Positions 10,902-21,642 of a stretch of 64,000 nucleotides of DNA are shown here, piece by piece. A model generated the notes under the pieces. The model saw only the letters and a program-made list of their open reading frames with translations, did no database searches and had not been told where the DNA came from. The stretch is from Bryoerythrophyllum caledonicum. Taxonomy: Eukaryota; Streptophyta; Bryopsida; Pottiales; Pottiaceae. Positions within the stretch are counted from its first letter, which is position 1. Each line of letters opens with the position of its first letter. A program made the translations under genes and the position numbers. The stretch lies in contig OZ020519.1 in assembly GCA_963971425.1 (NCBI GenBank), forward strand, positions 822,028 to 886,027, in the 5' to 3' direction.

Positions 10902-11645
10902 TCACCTGAGTTTTAGAACCTCTACAATGATACCGAGGTTTAGCTCTATTGTGGATGCGTCATGCTCCATAGCTTCGTAACAGAGCGAGGGCTCTTTCTC
11001 CCAAGACACACAGTCTAACGTATATACTCTGCGATTCTCCAACAACATGCACGTATACGCCACCTTCTGTCCTTCCCTTCCGTTCTGAACACACTCCATG
11101 AGTCGAGGATAAATCCAGATACAGGTCAAGCGGGATTCATGTGCTTCCTTGATAAAGCGCAAAGCCAGTCTAATCTCCTCGGGGTCCATCTCCTTTGGAG
11201 CAGGGCAATCGGGCTCTGGCAGAGGAGCAGGGTTATCGGGCTCTGGCGGAGGAGCAGGGTTACCGGGCTCTGGCGGAGGAGCAGGGTTATCGCGCTCTGG
11301 CGGAGCAGTGTAATTGGACTCCGAAGAGGGAGGATCCTCAGGGATTGGATGAGTTTCCAAGGGTGCCACGCAAGGCTCCTTGGGAACAACCGGGGGACTG
11401 TCAGTAGGGTCCAGGTTTTCAATACCTTGACTCGACAAAGGAAACGATAGATGTTGGGGTTTCATGCTATGTTCCGTCTCCCCCGTACCCCCAAACATAA
11501 CATGAAGACGAGGGGTGTCGAATTGAGTTAGCCCCACCGGCCACTGTGAAGACTCCGCAATGCCGAGGGTAGGGTCATTCATTGCTTGTGTCCAAGAAAA
11601 CTCCATGTGAGGTGGGTTATCGGCGGGACTCACCGGTGACTTCAC
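10902..11645 (-). CDS. Proline-rich hypothetical reading frame, likely transposon-derived
   Basis: This is a 247-residue minus-strand frame. Its middle (11190-11320) is a 27-bp tandem repeat, about four units, encoding the nonapeptide PDNPAPPPE with variation. The last third (RLALRFIKEAHESRLTCIWI..) reads like a globular segment. It ends at a stop that overlaps a splice-like site, and it lies between the Ulp1-like fragment and further minus-strand frames. I do not recognise the family. Most likely it is one exon of the decayed element. Confidence 0.4.
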   Translation of the reverse strand: MKSPVSPADNPPHMEFSWTQAMNDPTLGIAESSQWPVGLTQFDTPRLHVMFGGTGETEHSMKPQHLSFPLSSQGIENLDPTDSPPVVPKEPCVAPLETHPIPEDPPSSESNYTAPPERDNPAPPPEPGNPAPPPEPDNPAPLPEPDCPAPKEMDPEEIRLALRFIKEAHESRLTCIWIYPRLMECVQNGREGQKVAYTCMLLENRRVYTLDCVSWEKEPSLCYEAMEHDASTIELNLGIIVEVLKLR

Positions 11646-12923
11646 CGCTGTAGTAGCGGGCTCTTCCTTGGCCTTCTCGGGAACACCTCCCTGAGGTATT
11701 TCATCGCAAGCCCCATCTTGTACTTCCTCCGTAACTTCATCTGGCGACTTATCGGGGAATCCTTCGACGTCGTTACTCCTCGGGTACCGATTCTGAACGC
11801 GTAATTCATTTGGGGTTTCCTAGTCCATGTGAAGAAGGGCATCTACACCCTCGAGGTCCTTTGTTCGGATAGATGTCTCCCGGGGAATTTCGTCGACGGA
11901 AGTCATTGGATGCCCTTCTCGTCGACCCCACTCCGTCGTCACCAGACGCGACACAACGTTCTTGCAATCTGCCTCTGCAAGTTCCCTTTCGCGTGCCCCG
12001 ATAGGATCTACAATGCCTGCACAAGGCTTATCATTTAGTCACAGGCAAATAATGGGAATACCAAGATTGAGGAAGAAAAGAGTTAGATGAATGACGGGGT
12101 TATCAGCTAAATCTTACGTGGAACGAAGCCGGCATACATGAAGTCCAGATCCTCCCTTGCCAAGCAGGTCTCGTCCAGGGTGTCCCACTATTCGTAGGTA
12201 CCCTTATCGGCAACACACCACTGTTGAACAAAATCCTCTTGGTGACTCCTTGTCGTGTCCACGACAGAGCGAGCATGGACGTTTGCGATGAAGGGTAACA
12301 CCGAATCTCGCCCGCCATGCTTATTGTCGCAGAGCCCCGAGAACGCCTGCAACATCGGGAGGTACTGTTCGAATGTGTTCCTTCCGAAGAGGAAGGTACT
12401 CAGGACTTCGTACATTCGAGATGGCCCATACCAATTTGTCTCTAGACCATCCACGTACATTGCAATGTTGGCAAGTCCGGGGATTACGCTAGGGTTGCAC
12501 ATATTCCGCCCCCTGAAAAACAACGGAGTCACGTCAGCCGATATGGGACGATAAGAGACGATAAGAGACAATAAGAGACGATAAGGGATGATAAGGGACA
12601 AGTCTGTGGCGAGAAGGAAAAACTTACATCCGAGAGAACCCGTTGCAAACGAAGTAACACTTCAACAGCATAGCTGGAGCCGGCGACGGGACACTCTCGA
12701 TTCGGATCCGCGCTAGACGGTGCACGACCTCTCGAGCCTTGTCAATGTTGTGCGTCCATGGCAGTGGAGGCAGCAATAGTAGAAGAATCTTGTTCATCGC
12801 GCAATATCCGAAGAGGTTGTTGAAGTCCCATCGAATAGCCTCTCTCTCCACCGCCCTTTCGGCATCAAATTTCTTAATCTCGACATCGACTAAATTCTCC
12901 CTTAACCGCTTTCTGTTCTCCAC
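11646..12923 (-). pseudogene. Middle part of the decayed minus-strand coding complex
   Basis: Three open stretches on the minus strand (about 11642-12024, 12188-12601 and 12624-12923) are coding-like but do not join without stops. The 12188-12601 frame includes LANIAMYVDGLETNWYGPSRM. The 12624-12923 frame includes a hydrophobic LLLLLPPLPW stretch. The start of the 12188-12601 frame is encoded by a 10-bp tandem repeat at 12546-12599. No family is recognised. Confidence 0.35.
12546..12599 (+). repeat. 10-bp tandem repeat GACGATAAGR
   Basis: GACGATAAGA is repeated about five times with small changes (GACAATAAGA, GACGATAAGG, GATGATAAGG). The core CGATAA is the inverse of the TTATCG core that is over-represented across 10.8-14.7 kb. 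Confidence 0.8.
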
Positions 12924-13141
12924 ATCAGCGTCGTCCTAGCTACATACTCAACGCACTCCTTCTCGTGCGTCATGTATGCCCAAGTTCCTCTCACAACCTC
13001 TATCCAGACCTCTTGCGCAGTACCGCCATTGGGATTCTTTGCTCGATTGCAAAAAGTTGTCAGTTGTGGAAGCGAAACCTCGTTATCGGCAAAGCCATCC
13101 CCTTCGGAAATGTAGGCACCGAGAGCCTGGTGGAACCTGCC

Positions 13142-13732
13142 CTAGTGCCCTCCAGACTCCACCATACACAAGACGGAATTTAACAGCTCATCTCTGGACT
13201 TTAAAATGTCCATCGTGATGTCATCGAGCAGACCATGCTTGAGGAGTAGGTACAGCGGCGTTATCGGTACCTTCCTTTCGGGGGAGAGCACCCTCCGAAG
13301 CGGAAAAATGCGCTCAGCGTCCTCTTGCACATGTCGTATCATTTCGGCCCTCTCCAACTCCAAATCTTGCTCCCTGCTACCTTTGGCCGGCAGAATGAGG
13401 CGCTTATCGGGATTCGCACCTTCATCAAAGCCTGCCCGAAGTATCTTGGTCAATGTCAGCGACTGTTGATATTCCATCTGGGCCAAGGTCAATGGGCATT
13501 CGTGCGAGGTTATCGGCAAGCCAATATCAGAGTCGGACGGTCTCTCGGCAATACTCGTCTCTCTCAACCGCTGTAAAGCCGGCGGGGAACAAGGCCTTCT
13601 CGCCATAGCGGTCTCTTCCAGAGAAATTCCCGTGGGCCTTTTCGCCATTGCTGAGGGCCCGATTATTTTTGTCTTCTTCGTGGACTCTTCAAATCTTGCC
13701 TTCTCCGTGGCCTCTTCAGTTTTTGCCACCAT
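13142..13732 (-). CDS. Charged hypothetical reading frame, likely transposon-derived
   Basis: This is a 196-residue minus-strand frame. The first ~50 residues are Lys/Glu-rich and low in complexity (EEATEKARFEESTKKTK). The rest looks globular and helical (LTLTKILRAGFDEGANPDKR, ELERAEMIRHVQEDAERIF, PLYLLLKHGLLDDITMDIL). It ends with SVLCMVESGGH. I do not recognise it. It lies in line with the other minus-strand frames of this block and is best read as an exon of the same element. Confidence 0.4.
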   Translation of the reverse strand: MVAKTEEATEKARFEESTKKTKIIGPSAMAKRPTGISLEETAMARRPCSPPALQRLRETSIAERPSDSDIGLPITSHECPLTLAQMEYQQSLTLTKILRAGFDEGANPDKRLILPAKGSREQDLELERAEMIRHVQEDAERIFPLRRVLSPERKVPITPLYLLLKHGLLDDITMDILKSRDELLNSVLCMVESGGH

Positions 13733-14641
13733 CTTCTATGGTTTACCTGCTTCTCAGGCTCGGTCTTCCGGAGGACGATGGAGGAATCGCTCTTGAGCAC
13801 CAGCGCGAGTGCGGCCTTCCGGACCCTTGATATCGAGTTCTCGGCACCGAAATTCCTGGAGGCATCATCATCGGACCAAAGACCGTCCTTCTCGCCGAAA
13901 ACAGCGAGAGTGCCTACGTTATCGACCTCATGATCTGTATTGTGATCTCCTCCCGACTCTGCCGACGAAGAAGTATCGTCACTGGACTCCGCTTTTCCGG
14001 GGGGGAGGTCTTTTCCGAGAAGGCATAGCGGTACGCTTCTGTGGACGGCCCTCCTTTGTCGCCTGTGCTACCCTCTGGCCGCGCTTAATTGGGACTTGAT
14101 TGATCGATTCCTCCTCATTATCAACAACCTTCTGAGCCCTCCTCTTCGCGGCTATCGGCTCTATGGTGGCGAAAACGTCAATGGCTTCTTCCACCGACCT
14201 GCAATCCCGAAGTCATGCCACAAAGTTTGCCACATCCATGACGCCCAAATTGGAATGCGACGGCATCTTCATGCCCACCTTCCCCTTCTCTTCGCACAAT
14301 GCCTGGTTGCGGTGGAGGTTGAACCTGTGCTTCTGGTGCGTCGTATTGCAATGTATGCACAGTATCTGCTTGGGGTCGATTTGTCCAGCCGATACGATGG
14401 GCGAGTCTGGTCCATGCAGCTCCAGGATAAGGCCCCTTGCCTCCATCACCTCCCAGCTATCGCTCCAAATGTGGTCCTTCTCAATGACAAATAGCTGCTC
14501 GATCCTCCCTGTTTCCTTGCTGTAGGTGGGCGGAATTCCTTTCTTGTTCAACACCGAGATCTCATCAAATAGTGCCTTGCAGAAACACCCCCAACGCTTC
14601 CGCATTAATTCGGTCCTGCAAGGGAGGACGTTGCTGAACAT
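13733..14641 (-). pseudogene. Zinc-finger-like exon with a premature stop
   Basis: The minus-strand frame from 14641 has a Cys/His cluster, ILCIHCNTTHQKHRFNLH, then QALC. This is compatible with a BED- or C2H2-like DNA-binding finger. The frame meets TGA at 14213-14215, but the same frame then continues open as LRDCRSVEEAIDVFATIEP to about 13979. The stop therefore looks like a nonsense mutation or a missed intron. A basic stretch (KRTAMPSRKRPPPRK) closes it. This fits the N-terminal DNA-binding part of a transposase-like protein, but the assignment is tentative. Confidence 0.4.
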
Positions 14642-14821
14642 GAAACCTTATTGCCTAAAATGATTATCGGGAACCCTAAAACCCTGAAACCCTAAACCTG
14701 GACGCATGGCAAAATTTCCTACATCTTCACACAGCTTACTTTCCAACGCCCCACATTTGAAATGGAATGAAAGGACAGGGAACTTACCAAAAAGAAATGC
14801 AAAGAAAGAATGACAGAGAAC

Positions 14822-15370
14822 TTACCGAAATGGAATGAAATGGAAAGAAAGAAGGGCAGGGAACTTACCGAAAAGTTCAGTCGGCGATTTCAAGGTTTTG
14901 AAGCAGCGATCGCTGACGCAAAGCTTCGACTTCCTGGATATGTTGCTAGACGGCAAAAAACACAGTTCAAAAGTGCGGGAAATGGTGCCGCCACACAAAA
15001 CTTTGCCGTGCATGCTGTAGGGTTTCACGTTGATGGTGATGATGAACGCCAATACGCCGCATAAACCAAGTAGCCGCCTCCTTCTATCCCTGGGAATGTA
15101 GGCGATAAGCTTGGATTGCTTCCTCTTCGAATCGCGCAGCCAAAGAACTTTGTCACCGTGATTCTTCAGGTAGTCTACATGCGGGCCAACCCTAAACGCG
15201 GCATCAAGGTCCTCCACCCCCTTCTCACGCACGCCAGCCGGTTTCTTTCTCTCTTGACGCCTCCATTTCCTCCCTGCTGCCCCAATATCGGCAACGGTTG
15301 GTGGCGCCGTCTCGCCAAAATTCCCATTCGGCCTGTCCTGTATGGGGAGATTGACATCGAGGAACTCCAT
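14822..15370 (-). CDS. Possible first exon of the decayed complex
   Basis: The minus-strand frame opens with MEFLDVNLPIQDRPNGNF and reads coding-like to about residue 90 (..KHNGDK-like, DSKRKQSKLIAYIPRDRRRR). There a splice donor-like GTTTATG follows ACTTG. Beyond it the frame is unconvincing. An exon ending near 15065 that joins the 14.6-kb zinc-finger frame is plausible. No family is recognised. Confidence 0.35.
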   Translation of the reverse strand: MEFLDVNLPIQDRPNGNFGETAPPTVADIGAAGRKWRRQERKKPAGVREKGVEDLDAAFRVGPHVDYLKNHGDKVLWLRDSKRKQSKLIAYIPRDRRRRLLGLCGVLAFIITINVKPYSMHGKVLCGGTISRTFELCFLPSSNISRKSKLCVSDRCFKTLKSPTELFGKFPALLSFHFIPFR

Positions 15371-15687
15371 TCACGCGCAGACAAGCACTCCCCTTCCAGC
15401 AGTGTACTACACGGCACAATGATCGTGCCAAAGACGGCGCCGTACGAAACGATGTAAATGGCACTTCGTAGCCGTGGAGAAGGACGGGTCCCCCTCGAGT
15501 ACATGTGTCGGGGCGAGAAGGGGCTTTTGGTGTTCTAAAGAAGGCGGGGGGAGAAGGGGCTTTCGGCGTGAATGCCGTAAAGAGATACGGGCAGCGCGAA
15601 AAAGATTTGGGCGAAAGTGGACGTTATCCTGGAAAGAAGGGCGCATGGAGGCGAAAAGGCGCGCGGGGAGAAGGGCCGATCTTCGTG

Positions 15688-15718
15688 GTGTCAGGCCTAA
15701 AACCGGGCCCTGACACCG
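15688..15718. other. Short GC-rich inverted repeat
   Basis: GGTGTCAGGCC and GGGCCCTGACACC face each other across a six-base loop near 15688-15718. The stem is about ten base pairs. It lies in GC-rich non-coding sequence between the Ulp1 complex and the P450 relic. Confidence 0.5.
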
Positions 15719-15784
15719 TGAACCCGGATTGACTGTAGTGAGCGGGTTACAGCTCTATGGCAGGCTAATATTCGCCAGGTTTCG

Positions 15785-17542
15785 TGACGGCCGGAAGGTT
15801 TCTTTCACCACAGCTTGCAGGAATGGAAAGTTGGGGATGTCGAACTCTTGCACCAGGCGCCCTGTGCCGACCACAGCGTCCAGCTCCTACCGAAGACGTG
15901 CCATCAGCTTCGGTTCCAGCATCAGCTCCGCCATCCCCCACTCCATCGCCGTGGCCATCGTCTCCGTCCCGGCGCCCAGCAGATCCTGATCATCGCCACA
16001 TGTGAGTCCATTACTTTCCCATGAACACAGGTGAGCTTAACGTCCGGTGAGTCGATCTTACCGCGAGTACTAAGTGGATATTTCGATCTGGTAGCGTCTC
16101 GCCATCTTTGAGGGGGGTGTGCAGCAGCAAGTCGACGAAGTCTCGGTCAAAACTCTCGTCATCTCGACGTTCTTTGACGCGTTGCCTGTGCTTCTCGATT
16201 TCGAAGACGCGCTCTGTGATGTCGAGAGTGAGCGCTCGCAAGTCCTTGAATCTCTTCTCCCAGCCTTGCAGCATTGTAATGAAGCCTAGGTACGGGACGT
16301 AGTCGCTGAGGAGGAACACCCCGAGCACCTCGAACATGCCGCTTATTATGAACTCGAAGTCCTCTTTGTCCTTCTCGCTCTCGGTCCCGTCTCCGAAGAA
16401 GCTGCAGTGGATGATTTGGGTGAATATCCTTTGATCGATCACTCGGGATCTCTCACTACCTCAGTGCATCCTCTTCTCGCCTTCGTATCAAAAAATCAGA
16501 GAAGAGCGATGGGAGCTAATCATGGTAGAGAGAATCAATTTCTTAGTAGTTAGCCCGGTGCTCTCCATGTAAAACTCTCCATCAAATTCTTTGTAGTTAG
16601 CATTATCTCTTCTTTAGTGGGCATTCACTCTACAGTAGTGGATGCTGTAGCTACGTTAATGGATGTAGCCCATAACCTTGGCTGTGTTTTGGAATACCAT
16701 TCAGTTACCTTCTGTTGGTGGTCATGCGCGTCATGTTGTTCGCCGTCACGCGGTGCAGCCAGTTCTTGACGTCGATGGGCTTCCCCTGCTCGGCGGCCGC
16801 GACGATCTCCCTCACGCGGGTCTGAATCTCGTCCGTTCTCACTCTCTGGTAGGACGCCTGGCGCTTCACAGTGAAGAGCTCGGAGATGCAGATCTTCCGC
16901 AGCTGCCGCCAGTAGGGCCCGTTCGCCATGACGAGGTTCTTCCCGCTGTCCGTGATCACGTCGTAGGGCATGGGCCGGGGGCGTCCCAAGAAGTTGGCGT
17001 CATGGTGCCGGAACAGCCCTCGGCGACTGCAGCGTTCGACACCACAAGGGTCGGCACCGAACCTTCCAACACGAAATCAACATCGGTGAATCAGCGTATC
17101 GGAATTCACCTCGTGACTCACATTGAAATTGCCTGCTCGCGGTGGATAATCCGCATCTTATTTATTGCTTTTCAGGCCTAGTTTGATGAATATGGAGTGC
17201 GAGGTCCCCTCGCATGATACCACCATTAATCGAGAGATTGGACTTCTAGTGAGAGGTGGGGCACTTACCCAAGCGGAGGAACATGAGGCCGCCGTACTTG
17301 GCGGCGAGAGCGCTCAGAGCTCGGTGGGGGAGGGGGCCGGAGATGGCAGGGAAGCTGCCCACCACAGGCCACGCCACGGGCCCCGGAGGCAGCTTCCTCC
17401 GCTCCAACGCCAAGTAGAGCGCCACCAGCGTCACCAGCAAGACGGCAAGCGATGTGGTCACAATCCATGGCTCACTCTCCATGACGCTCCTCATGGCTGT
17501 TGTGCACATGCTCTCGTCGGTCCCCCAAGTTGCTGCAATCAC
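15785..17542 (-). pseudogene. Cytochrome P450 (CYP71-clan-like) pseudogene, truncated before the haem site
   Basis: The N-terminal exon (17269-17542) has a membrane anchor, the hinge KLPPGPVAWPVVGSFP and YGGLMFLRLG. The second exon (about 16704-17057) has VPTLVVSNAAVAEG, a one-base frame change near 17012-17022, then the WRQLRKI helix-C region. The third (about 16052-16420) covers FFGDGTESEKDKEDF to DFVDLLLHTPLKDGE. The fourth (down to 15785) has the I-helix GAGTETMATAMEW, a TAG at 15887-15889, and the K-helix ETFR. Nothing follows: the PERF region and the FxxGxRxCxG haem loop are missing. The break falls at a 45-bp sequence shared with 25352-25396. Plant enzymes of this type are ER-bound mono-oxygenases of specialised metabolism. 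This copy cannot be functional. Confidence 0.88.
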
Positions 17543-17569
17543 TCATGGTCTTTCAAGAGGCGTTGAAGC

Positions 17570-17880
17570 TCTCCCCATCCACAACAACCCAGCTGCTATG
17601 ATCTAGTAATCGTAATACTGATCCTGTGCATGAGCCTGCGGTTCTTAACGACTCAATAATGTTTATGTAGCGTTTCCCTTCCACGATATACCAGCTGCAA
17701 TGATCTAAAGTTTCTGGTACAGACTTTACTTCTGTGAATGAGCGTGTGGTCACGAGATCTCTCAACAAACTGAACAACCTTCCAGAGTTCCCCTTCCACA
17801 AACCAGGCGCTGCAGTGATCTAATGCCAGATCCACAAATGATCCTGTGGCTTCAAGGACCGACGTCAGAGTTAACGGGTC
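17570..17880 (-). repeat. Three-fold ~102-115 bp repeat encoding LDHCS-x-VEGE-like motif
   Basis: CCACAA(C)..CCAGCTGC.ATGATCTA recurs at 17579, 17681 and 17796. On the minus strand the units translate to LDHCSAWFVEGELWKVVQF, LDHCSWYIVEGKRYINII and LLDHSSWVVVDGESF, although a frame change separates the first from the other two. This looks like a degenerate piece of a repeat protein, or a duplicated non-coding segment that happens to read well. It lies just upstream of the P450 relic. Confidence 0.55.
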
Positions 17881-18151
17881 GGGTACACTTATGAATCTCC
17901 GTACTTGCACTCGTATACCAATAGATTATATACAATAGATTATAGTACAAGTGGGACCCCAAATTTTGGCGTCGACCCTGAAACGAACAAATTCTCTTAG
18001 CTAGGTCAAAACTATCTTCTGACGTTGTATGAATCATCTCCGACCGCCTTGTGTCAAATAATCTCTGAATCTTCTTCCTGGAAATAGAATATATCAGACA
18101 GCATTTCACGCGCCTCTTTGTCTCCACCTGCGGAGCAAGAGAAAAAACTGC
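17881..18151. other. Intergenic DNA, 3' flank of the AVT1-like gene
   Basis: No supported gene is present. The near-repeat ATAGATTATATACAATAGATTATA occurs near 17919. Confidence 0.5.
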
Positions 18152-19907
18152 TCAGTCTTCTTCAAGGATTCGCTTCACGGAGTAATAGGTGCCGACGGCC
18201 CCGGCCAACGCGCCGAGAGAGATGATGAGCACGACCATGAAGACCTCGCGTCTTGAGACCTGCCCCGAGTAGATTCTCAAGTAGCATATGCACGGGATGT
18301 GGATGGACACCGCCACGCTGAGAAACGACCCGATGAACGCCATGAGCAGGCCGAAGAACGGGACGGCAAGCGCCACCAAGACGGTGCTCAGTACCAGGAA
18401 GACTCTCAGAACGGTCCCGCCCAGGAAGCCGCCCTTCCGCGAGTGCGTCATGGACTGCGGCAGAAGCTCTTCCAGGGCAACCGCCAGCGGCATCAGCGTC
18501 AGGGCGTACTTCGCGAAGGGGCTGATGAGCGTGATCCAGATTGCGAAGTGGGACGCCCGGAGCTCTCGCGGGAGGTTGAGCGTGATCTGAGACTGCAGGT
18601 CGTCGCCGAACATGGTGTAGCCCATGATGGCCATGCCTCCGTACATGATAGTGCACACCACGAAACAGATCACCAGCACCTGCACATCACATACCAGAGA
18701 TCATCAATTCCTTTCACAGCAGAAACTTTCCAGAGATCAACGTTGTCAAGGTCCACAAATTCCCTTCATGGGTGTAAAGAAGAGAGAAGGAGATGGAAGT
18801 TGGGATTACTCACATATGAGAACTGTTTGCGATTCTCCATGGAGCTGTAGATGCTGGGGAAAACCGAGTGTCCACAGTAGCAAAACGAGAAGAGGCCAAT
18901 GGCCACAGGCAATCCATCGAGGTGCACAAGGGAGCCTCGGTGATGGAACCCGACCCCATCGACCGCACCGATCCACCCCACCGCCGCCACGACCAACAAG
19001 GACGCAAACACTCCTCCGGCCGAGACGTACGACAAGAAGCGCAGGTCGCGGAGCAGAACAGTGGGCAGCATGCAGAGCGCCGCGCACACAGCGAAGACTT
19101 CCTGCGACCCGAAGTGTGCGCTCCCGATCGTGAGGCTCACGCCCGGAAACAGCTGCGCCAGGTTGTCGCCCTCCAGGATCAGAAACTCGATGGAGACGGC
19201 GTAGAGCTCGAGGTAGAGCATTACGGAGATGACCCACCGGCCCCACTTGCCGAACGACGCCTCGCCGATGTCGGGGAACGTGTTGATGAAGGGATCGGAG
19301 TCCAAGCAGTGGCGGAGGAGAATGCCCGTGTAGCACATCACCGTGGCGAAGATGAGCAGGAAGAGGAGGCCGAGCCAGCCGCCATTGGCAGTCGCATAAG
19401 GCGTCGACAGAATCCCCACTCCTGCACACATCAATCAGCGTCAGAAAAAAACCATCACAAGAGCGCAAATCCCTAAAGAATGGCAGAAAACGGACCTGCG
19501 AGGATGTTCATCCCGTTGAACAGCGCCTGCAGGAAGGAGCTTCCTCGCACATGCTCCTCATCCTCTGCTTGCAGCTCGGACTCCGGAGCTTGAAATTTTG
19601 CAGTGTTTTCGCGTCCGGTGTCTTCCAGCAGCGGCTCTTTGAGATTCTTCTCGGCATTGTCGAGTGCCGCGGCGAACTGCTCGCTCAGGCCGGGTTCCAG
19701 GCTCGCGGTGACACTCTCGATTGGGATGGAGCGGCTGCGTCGCGAGGTCGACCGCGAATAGACTTCCATGGTGCGGCCATAGCTCTGTGGCCAGTGAGGG
19801 GAGGCGGTGAAGGAGGACGAGGTGCATCGCTCCAGGGAGGGACTCGGACTGATGGCGACGGGAACGGATTGCGAGCAAACTCTAGTGTCTTTGTATTCCC
19901 GATCCAT
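18152..19907 (-). CDS. AVT1-like vacuolar amino acid transporter
   Basis: Three exons on the minus strand (19496-19907, 18814-19421, 18152-18679) join in frame with GT-AG borders to give 515 residues, normal for the family. Residues ~1-135 form a hydrophilic, acidic, serine-rich N-terminal tail that is typical of AVT1 proteins. The Aa_trans (AAAP) domain starts at NILAGVGILSTPYATANGGW, the canonical first helix, and about ten further membrane segments follow (e.g. CHSVFPSIYSSMENRKQF-like between helices 5 and 6, then MYGGMAIMGYTMFGDDLQSQ). By family knowledge it moves neutral amino acids across the vacuolar membrane with protons. No damage is seen. Antisense open frames over it are GC-rich shadows. 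Confidence 0.93.
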
Positions 19908-21642
19908 GGCAACAGAATGTCAAATAGTTCTACAATCCTACGCGGGTGCACCGTCTTCCACTGGCCATCCTGCCTCTTCCGGTCGTGTCATAGATGCACA
20001 GTCCGAGAAGGGTGAACACAGGGCGCGAATCATTCTCTCCCTGCACCATCACCAAATACAAAGGTTCAGTATCAATCGCAAGTGTAAACCAAAACCATAC
20101 AAAGTCGTTCGCTTAAACCCCAATCTCGACGCATCACTGCAACCTCGCCACCGGTTCGTCATTCTCAACCCCTACAAAAGACCCATCTCCAAACGGAAAC
20201 CTCCACGTACAACTTCTCTCTCCAGCGAGTGCGCCGGAATGAAACCCAAACTCGCCGCCTTCAGGAAAAACTCGAAACGATCAATTCCTCCCCAGAACAG
20301 AAGGCAGCACTTCCAACCCGACGCACTCGTAAACCCGGGACAAAGACAGTCGATTGAATCAAACACTGCCCCCAAAACTCAACCTCTCGATACAACCGTC
20401 GATCCTCTCTACTTCCATGCAGAAAAAAACACGAAACTCAACAACGGCTTTCTCACCTGGTCCCTCTCACGTACTCCCACCAGAAACTTTCAGACTCACG
20501 CCAACATCACGAAATTAACGACCTCTTCGATGTGAACAGCATCATCATCTCCTTGAGCATGTCTTCATCGATGGTGAGAGTGTGGGGATCCCTATCCTTC
20601 TCTTGATCGCCTTGGATGGTCCGCCAGCTGCCTCTTGCCACGGCAAATGACTTCCAGCTTCATCTTTGCAGTTGGCTGCACGTGGGGGAATGGAATAAGT
20701 TCGCCGCCGGTCATCAACCTGGTGAGCGGTGCTGGGGTGGCAACACAAATTTTCTGCTACGTCCACTCGGAGCTCTTTAAATTATTTAAACGGAAAGGGG
20801 GTGTGGACAAAACTTGGCCCCTATTTTTATGTTGGAAGGGGGCTCTATTCAGATCACGGTGGGGCCTCCAAGATTTTGAGAACAAGCTTCCGGACCGTCA
20901 AAAATTAAAAAAGCCAGAGAAAAGCGGCCTACCCTAGCCCACCCTCCCATGACATCCGTCTACATGAAATAAAGAGGTGCTATCCACTCTTCCGTGAGTG
21001 TGATTTAGTGTGGGGATATATATACTGAAACCAAGGCTTATTTTCTTGTCACTTTTTCTTTCCTCTTTTTATATTGAGAGGGGATTTCTTTTCTGAACAT
21101 GGAAGAAACGTGTATCCAACCAGGGGAATGTATTTTTCCATCATCTTTTTATTTAGGCAAAGGGACATTTGTTTTTTTTAAACATGAAAGAAACGAGGAG
21201 CCGCTTTACAGTCAGGACATCTTAGTTTCATGAAACGTGAGAAACGTCTATCGTACCAAGAGCTGAGTTTGGATCTATTAGAGGTCAACCTCTAATACAC
21301 CAGGGCATTTTAGAGGAATTGATTAAATTTTTTCAAGATGAACCTTTCGGGAATGTAACGGTAGGATCTTCTTCTAGACTAATGTGAGAAATGTGGTAAA
21401 AAATTTGTGAAATTTGACCGCACAGATGGAAAGAGAATTGTAGTCAAAGTGATAAAAATTGTCCCTTGAACGGACACTTGGTACTTTAGAGGTTATAGTT
21501 GCAATTACATGATCCAGAATTCCACGGGTTAGCCACTACTCGTTTCTTATATGTTGGAAGTTACTGTATAGATTGTTGGTTGACGGTTACATTTTTACAA
21601 GCTAAGCAAGTAAACTTCCCTGAGAAGAAGGAGAGAGTGAGG
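19908..21642. other. 5' flank of the AVT1-like gene and intergenic DNA
   Basis: The first ~650 bp are moderately GC-rich and probably hold the leader and promoter of the minus-strand transporter. A 242-codon plus-strand frame here shows no recognisable domain. From about 20.9 kb the DNA becomes AT-rich with no gene that I can support. Confidence 0.5.

Noticed and set aside
18299..19476. Several long plus-strand frames over the AVT1-like gene
   Set aside because: High third-position GC keeps the antisense frames open; only the minus strand shows transporter motifs and consistent splicing.
19807..20535. 242-codon plus-strand frame upstream of the AVT1-like gene
   Set aside because: There is no domain and composition is poor; it overlaps the transporter's first exon and leader region.
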